From Nomia melanderi (taxonomy: Eukaryota; Arthropoda; Insecta; Hymenoptera; Halictidae), in NCBI RefSeq assembly GCF_051020985.1, contig NC_135002.1:558001-622000 (forward strand): a stretch of DNA of 64,000 bases. Reading direction: 5' to 3'. Below the pieces are notes generated by a model. The model saw nothing but the letters and a program-made list of their open reading frames with translations, had not been told where the DNA came from and did no database searches. Shown in pieces: positions 58,149 to 64,000 of the stretch (the first letter of the stretch is position 1; each line of letters starts with the position of its first letter). Position numbers and translations under genes: made by a program.

Positions 58149-60580
58149 ATGAGTTATGGGTATCAAGTAAGTTTATCCTCATTTTTGCTGTAGATTAGTC
58201 ATTGTGACATTTTAATTTGTTTGACACCGTAAAACAGGTTGTTCAGTGTTGTTTTTCTTACACTAATAACATAGTAATGTTATTTTCCATATTATTATTT
58301 TAATTATATTAATTTAATTTAATTTATAATATAGATTTCTTCTAATATGTATAAACACATTAAGTGTAATGAAGCAATATTTGCTTGTTTTAAGTGAATT
58401 TTCATGTGGTTATTAGCTACATTATTAGGGCAATTTATTAAAAAACATTATGCATAAGTTTTGGAGCTTGTTATTTTAATTTACACCTTAATATCAAAGG
58501 GACCACCAGTGATTCAGTTTCCGGGACATGCACCGCCTACATCGTTTGGAGCTCCACCTGGCACACCTTCTGCTCCTGGTGCTCCACCTTATTCTGAAGG
58601 TGGCAACATAGGTTTCCCAAATGGTCCCCCTACATCTTTTGGAATGCCACAACCTTATTCCTCTTATCCCCCTTCCCCTTATCCTTCTTCCCCTTTCCCG
58701 GCCCAACCAAATCATCCTTTACCTGGACAAGGTCCTCCTCATGCACCAGCAAGATCTTCAATGCCTATTCCTCAGTCTATGCCGTATCCAGCTCAACAAA
58801 CCAAGCAACCGTATCCTAGCCAACCATCTCCATACGCAAACCAACCATCTCCATATGGTAACCAACCATCTCCATATGCTAGCCAACCATCTCCATATGG
58901 TAGCCAACCATCTCCATACCCACAACAGCAAAACTATAATATGTATCCAAATCTTCAACATGCACCAGATGCAAAAGAAACTTTCGGTGCACCTTCTCCT
59001 TACCCTTCTGCTTCTAATATTTATTCGAACAGTGCAAGCTTCTATCCAGGCGGAAGCTATCCTGGGGGGCAGGGTGCTGGTTCCTCTTCTCCATATGGAG
59101 GCAAACCCGCTTCTCCTCAACATTCACGCCCAGCCCCCCGCAGAGATCAGTTTACGCCTAAGGTGAGGCAGAGGAAATAAAATTGGGCAACTTCGCTAGA
59201 TATTTCAAATTACTCTAGTTGAAAAGAAGTAATTTTTATATGGTGATTCCTCGATTTTTGTTACAGTTGTCTCCTACTGTCGTGGCCTACCATGACTTTG
59301 ATCCAAGAGCAGATGCAGAAGCCTTAAGAAAGGCAATGAAGGGATTTGGTACTGATGAGAAGACCATCATTCACATACTTGCCAATCGTAGTAACTTACA
59401 GCGCCAAGAAATTGGTGTACAATTTAAAACCCTATATGGAAAGGTGAGGACCGGATTATACTGATTATCAAAGAACGTGAATGACGTTTGTCTTTTCAAA
59501 TTAGGATCTGATCAAGGATTTGAAGTCCGAATTATCAGGAAATTTCGAGAATTTGGTTCTTGCCATGATGATGCCATTACCGCAGTATTACGCTAAAGAA
59601 TTGCATGATGCAATGGCCGGTGTTGGTACTGACGAATGTGTACTTATCGAGGTACTATGTACCATGTCCAATCACGAAATCCGTGTAATTAAACAGGCTT
59701 ACGAAGCAAGTAAGTTTTGTATGCGTTGAAGTTGTACTTGTTAGAATTACAAACTTAACAATGGCAATACTAATATTTTCAGTGTACGGGAGATCTTTGG
59801 AAGATGATTTAAGTAGTGACACATCAGGAAATTTCAAACGCTTAATGGTATCGTTATGTTGTGCCAACAGAGATGAGTCATTCGATGTGGACCACGGTGC
59901 CGCGATAGAAGATGCCAAAGAACTTCTAAGAGCTGGTAATTACTTTTTTAATATAGCTCGATTCTGATGCAAGTTCCTTAATAAACTGAAATTCTTATGT
60001 TTGTTTCGTTTGCAGGTGAACTGCGTTTTGGCACCGATGAGTCTACATTTAATGCTATTCTTGTTCAGAGAAATGTGCCACAATTAAGACAGATATTCCA
60101 CGAATATGAAAATATAACTGGACATCCTATTGAGACCGCTATTGAAAATGAATTCTCGGGTGATATTAAGAAGGGTCTCCTTGCTATTGGTATGGATTAT
60201 TTTACTATGTATATTCTTTTTGAATTCTGAAGGAATTTACTAATGTCAACTAAATTTTACAACAGTCAAGTGCGTGAAGAATAGACCTGGCTTCTTTGCT
60301 GAGCAACTGTACAAAAGTATGAAGGGTTTGGGAACCGACGACAATCGTTTGATTAGATTAGTCGTTACACGTTGCGAGATTGATATGGGAGAGATTAAAG
60401 AGGTCTTCAGGGGATTGTACAATGAATCTTTGGAGGATTGCATCTCTGTTAGTATATTCGATAAAGTACAATTATACATCGTATCTAACATTGACCTAAC
60501 ATGATTTAACATTCTTAATTTCTTTGTAGGGCGATTGTTCTGGCCATTATAAGAAATGTCTTCTGGCTCTAATATCTTAA
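58149..60580 (+). CDS. AnxB11: Annexin with long Pro/Gly/Tyr-rich N-terminus (annexin B11; A7/A11 type)
   Basis: Annexins bind acidic phospholipid membranes in a Ca2+-dependent way; the A7/A11 type links membranes or RNA granules through a disordered N-terminus. Coding exons: 58149-58166, 58500-59162, 59267-59443, 59505-59709, 59783-59935, 60016-60189, 60266-60447 and 60530-60580; all GT-AG, phases fit, 540 residues. Residues 1-227 are low-complexity (MSYGYQGPPVIQFPGHAPP start) with five tandem QPSPYxx heptads at about 58810-58920. The core has four annexin repeats with type II Ca2+ loops KGFGTDE, AGVGTDE, LRFGTDE and KGLGTDD, and ends HYKKCLLALIS. The length (fly B11 about 510) and repeat order favour B11 over the short B9/B10. 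A 5' UTR intron 57851-58110 is likely. Codons are A/T-ending. Confidence 0.92.
58800..58920 (+). repeat. Coding minisatellite, 21-bp unit
   Basis: Five tandem units of about 21 bases (core CCAACCATCTCCATA) inside annexin exon 2 encode (N/S)QPSPY(A/G). The third codon positions vary, so it is not a very recent expansion. Confidence 0.85.
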
Positions 60581-61240
60581 GAAACTACTGTGCCAACAAA
60601 TTCAGTGTACCGTGTGTTGATGAAAAGTTGGCACAGGGACAAGATGGGTCTTTCATTGTGTGTTTTGTTTATTCTCACGGTCGCAAGATTGTGTTAATGT
60701 GTACGACGCTTTCAGCAAATAGCTTGCAAGCCGAAAATATGTATGAGAATGGAGATGTTTCCTTCCAATCTGACCAACGAAACCCGCATTGTTTTGAAGT
60801 GCTTTCTTTCCACCAACGTATCACATAATTCAGCTGTGGTTGCATTTAACAGCAAAATTATATTTTCAATTTTAAATATTTACACCGTTATTGGGCTCGA
60901 TTCACCGTACACTATAAATGCCAGTAATACGCATTTTACATTGAAAGAGTTGCTGCAATGTTCCTATTTGTAAATTTCGTTCTCAAACGATTTGTAAACT
61001 TTTATAAAAGTATTACAATGTATCTTCCATGTTTCTGCGTGTTGTAAACTATAAGCTTAAACATATAAAATGGGCGATAGGTGTGTTTTGAAAAGTTTAT
61101 TAGATATATGGTGTTTTATATTCGGATATATACCTACATATGGAGATATATACACATGTTATTTACACTTATGAATATATAGTGAAAATAGATCTGAAAT
61201 TTATTCTATACACATGATGAAAATAAAATATGTTATTCTG

Positions 61241-61246
61241 AATAAA
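61241..61246 (+). terminator. Probable annexin poly(A) signal AATAAA
   Basis: AATAAA at 61241, with another at 61222, lies about 0.65 kb after the annexin stop and about 0.2 kb before the TAF5 start codon, so the annexin transcript should end by about 61.27 kb. Confidence 0.4.
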
Positions 61247-61469
61247 TCTTTGCGTTTCAATCATTGAATCTTAAAAGATATATCGGTAAATTACTGACGA
61301 ATAACGTTTTTGAATATAACACGGTTACCGCGCCACCATGCGTAATGAATGTACAACACAGAAGCGCCAAGTAGTACTACTTGTCGGTAGATGAAATCAG
61401 TGGCTGTTATTTGTACGCTTTGTTTGTCAACGAATATTTCAGTTTTTTAACAGAAAAATCTAAGCAAAA

Positions 61470-64000
61470 ATGGACAACGAAAAGAGTACCATGCTGGCAG
61501 TTCTACAATTGCTCAGAAAGTATAATTTAAAGGTATGATACAGATAATTTCTTTATCGGATACTTCATAACCTTAACACCGTACATAAACACTGACTGTT
61601 AATGTAGAAATACTAAGATTCTACCTTTCTGTGTAAGATGTACTGTTAAAGGATAAAAAGATTATAACAAAATGTACATAAATGTAATAAATACTTTTAT
61701 AGGGAACAGAAGAATTGTTTAAGAAAGAAGCAAACTTGACAGATATTTCTCCAGACGAAGCTCAACAGACTGACTCTGAAGTTAACAGTGTTCTCTCTGC
61801 ATATAAGAGTGAAGGAGATCCTGCGCTATATGAGAAAGCATATAGTGAGCTAAAAAAATTTGTAGAAGGTTCATTAGACATATATAAGGTAAACCATTGC
61901 ATGTATAATATTTAATATTAGGTAGAAGATTCTAAGGATCTAGAAAAATTTGTTCGTATTGTTTCTACATTTGAACCAAAAGATGAAATGTATTTATTAT
62001 TAACAACAGCATGAATTGGGTACTATACTATACCCAGTTTTGGTACATATGTATCTTGAATTGGTTTATAATAATCATTCAGAAGAAGCGAAACAGCTCT
62101 TGGAGAAATTCTGTGGAAACTTGGAAGAGTATTATCAGAATGATATGAAGAGACTGTCTAATGTTACCAAACGCGAGCAAATGGCTGGAAATGAATTAAC
62201 TGACACTTTCAAGTATGTATGCAAATGATACCTGCATAGAATGTGATTCCAAGTAGATATCATGGTATAAATCATATAAAATGGTCCACAGATCTAATCA
62301 GTTCATAATTAGAATGTCGAGGGACACACTTTCGATATTGAAGAGGCATTTACAAGAGAAAAAGCACAGTGTGTTGTTAAATATTATACAAGAACATCTT
62401 TATTTTGATATGTACGAAGGAGTAGCAAGAAATAAACAGCAAATTGATGCTACATCGGGTGCAGTAGTTGGTGAAGCCACAAGACAAGGTACTGTAATTT
62501 ACAGGTGTTTCTGAATTTTAAAGAAATTAAGATATCTTCTGTTTCAGACAATAAAGCCAAAGTGTATTATGGACTTCTGAAGGAGCCAGATATTCAATGT
62601 ATGCCTCCAACAGAGGAAGAAGAGGATGATACAGGTGGTGCAGATGGGGATAAACCTAAGAAAAAGAAAACCAAGAAAGATCCTCTATTTTCCAAGAAAA
62701 CCAAATCAGATCCGAACGCACCACCTGTTGGGAGGATGCCTTTACCAAATTTGTAAAGCAGTCTTCCATCTAAATTGTTTCTCCATATCATCTTACAATA
62801 AACTCAATCTGAATTCTTTAACCATAGAAAAGACGCAGATAAACTGGAGAAAGTGAAAGCGCTCAGGGAAGCGTCGAAGCGGGTTGTACTGGGTCCAGAT
62901 ACGTTACCATCTATATGTTTTTATACGATTCTGAACGCGGTTCACACGTAAGTTCACGGAATGATTAATTGCGTCTATACCAATCTGAATATGTGCATAA
63001 CATTAGACATAGTGTGACAGCAGCGGAAGTAGCCGAAGATTCGAGTTTACTGGCAATTGGGTTTAGCGATTCCAGTATAAAAGTATGGAGCTTAGTTCCT
63101 CAGAAATTAAGACTGATGAAGACTGGCGAACAGTTACAGGATATCGACAGAGAAGCAGGTACTGTTAGTAGAATCGTATGTTCAGATTTTCTTGACGCAG
63201 GTTAATAATATGTTTTGTATAACGGTACGGTAGATGATGTATTGGTAAGAATGATGGACGACCGTACAGCGGAGACTTCAAGGACTTTGTTTGGGCATAA
63301 CGGTCCTGTGTATAGTTTATCGTTTAGCCCAGATAGAAATCTTCTTCTCTCGTCTTCAGAAGACAGTACAAGTATACTCCGTAATGTACTTTTATAACTC
63401 CCTTAAACGACAAAGGATTATATTATCATCGTGTTACAGTCCGACTGTGGTCTTTACACACGTGGACTTGCGTTGTCTGCTACAAGGGACATTTATTCCC
63501 AGTGTGGTGCGTAAGATTCTCGTCTCACGGTTACTATTTCGCGACATCCTCCCACGACAAAACTGCCAGACTATGGGCGACAGATTCCCATCAGCCTCTT
63601 CGAATATTTGCCGGTCATTATTCGGATGTAGATGTACGTAGACTTGAATTCAGATATCCGTTACAGCAGAAATTCTGTAAAATAATCTTGCGACCTTTGA
63701 TTTGCAGGTAGTACAATTTCATCCAAATTCGAATTACGTGGCGACCGGTTCCAGTGACATGACTGTAAGATTATGGGACTGCGTAACCGGTAGCCAAGTG
63801 AGATTAATGACGGGGCACAAAGCTCCAATTTACTCCCTTGCTTTTTCCGCAGAAGGTCGTTTTCTAGCGTCGGCTGGAGCAGACCATCGCGTTTTAGTTT
63901 GGGACTTGGCGCACGGCCATCTTGTCGCTGCCCTCTCAAGTCATTCTGGTACCGTGCACTGCTTGTCGTTCAGCAGGGACGGGAATATATTGGTCTCAGG
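61470..64000 (+). CDS. Taf5: Transcription initiation factor TFIID subunit 5 (TAF5), 3'-partial
   Basis: TAF5 is a nuclear scaffold subunit of TFIID. Exons: 61470-61532, 61703-61888, 62010-62212, 62292-62488, 62548-62752, 62828-62947, 63007-63158, 63234-63371, 63440-63633 and 63708 to the window edge; phases fit, giving 583 residues before truncation. The start is MDNEKSTMLAVLQLLRKYNLK, followed by the TAF5 NTD2 domain (LELVYNNHSEEAKQLLEKF, RMSRDTLSILKRHLQEK), the acidic then lysine-rich KPKKKKTKKDP linker, GRMPLPNLKDADKL, and WD40 repeats from about residue 330 (GFSDSSIKVWSL, GHNGPVYSLSFSPDRN, HDKTARLWATD, GSSDMTVRLWD). This is TAF5 and not TAF5L, from linker and WD sequences. The start looks short compared with the vertebrate Ala/Pro-rich N-terminus, as in the fly protein. 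The last WD repeats lie beyond 64000. Confidence 0.95.

Noticed and set aside
58621..59166. 181-residue ORF in another frame of annexin exon 2
   Set aside because: Out-of-frame reading of the coding minisatellite; the annexin frame is fixed by both splice phases and the core domain.
1..64000. tRNA or rRNA genes
   Set aside because: I scanned for T-arm GGTTCRANNCC with a matching acceptor stem and found only isolated GGTTCGA words (for example near 11167 and 24066) without a cloverleaf.
1..64000. Search for a new multi-gene biological system
   Set aside because: The genes found are recognised, widely conserved animal genes of unrelated function with no shared regulation visible, so I do not claim a novel system.

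Overview
The window reads as nuclear DNA of an insect, most likely a hymenopteran and possibly a bee. All recognisable proteins are animal proteins closest to insect family members. Genes are split by GT-AG introns, and introns and spacers carry many short inverted-repeat elements and simple repeats. The order call is inference; no species is claimed.

Layout. Positions 1-39937 are dominated by one large plus-strand gene, the voltage-gated potassium channel ether-a-go-go (eag). Its start lies upstream of the window. Eleven certain coding exons are visible from 12433 to the stop at 39937: PAS/EAG domain, S1-S6 with an SVGFGN filter, C-linker, cyclic-nucleotide-binding-homology domain, and a tail with a coiled coil. 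A further 117-base cassette exon (33093-33209) is proposed. A complete TLDc-domain gene, the MEAK7/eak-7 homologue, lies antisense inside the eag intron 27682-32004. About 10 kb of gene-poor, simple-repeat-rich sequence follows and may include the eag 3' UTR. Then come glycine N-methyltransferase (minus, 49748-51783), a ZNF706-like small zinc-finger protein (minus, 55145-55461), an annexin with a long Pro/Gly/Tyr-rich N-terminus (B11/A7/A11 type, plus, 58149-60580), and TAF5 of TFIID (plus, 61470 to the window edge, cut off). The ZNF706-like gene and the annexin are divergent, with about 2.7 kb between them.

The genes look like unrelated eukaryotic neighbours: neuronal excitability, mTOR/lysosome signalling, methyl-group metabolism, membrane binding and basal transcription. 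I see no operon, defence island, CRISPR array, virus or obviously new multi-gene system. The observations most worth checking are the probable GC-AG cassette exon in the eag tail, the nested MEAK7 gene, a set of short TTAA-flanked inverted-repeat families (several close to splice sites), two hAT-like miniature elements, a divergent pair of CTCF-core-like motifs between ZNF706 and annexin, and an apparent change in base composition and codon usage near 52-53 kb.

All splice sites were placed by eye from GT/AG signals, reading-frame continuity and remembered family alignments. No transcript evidence or database search was available.
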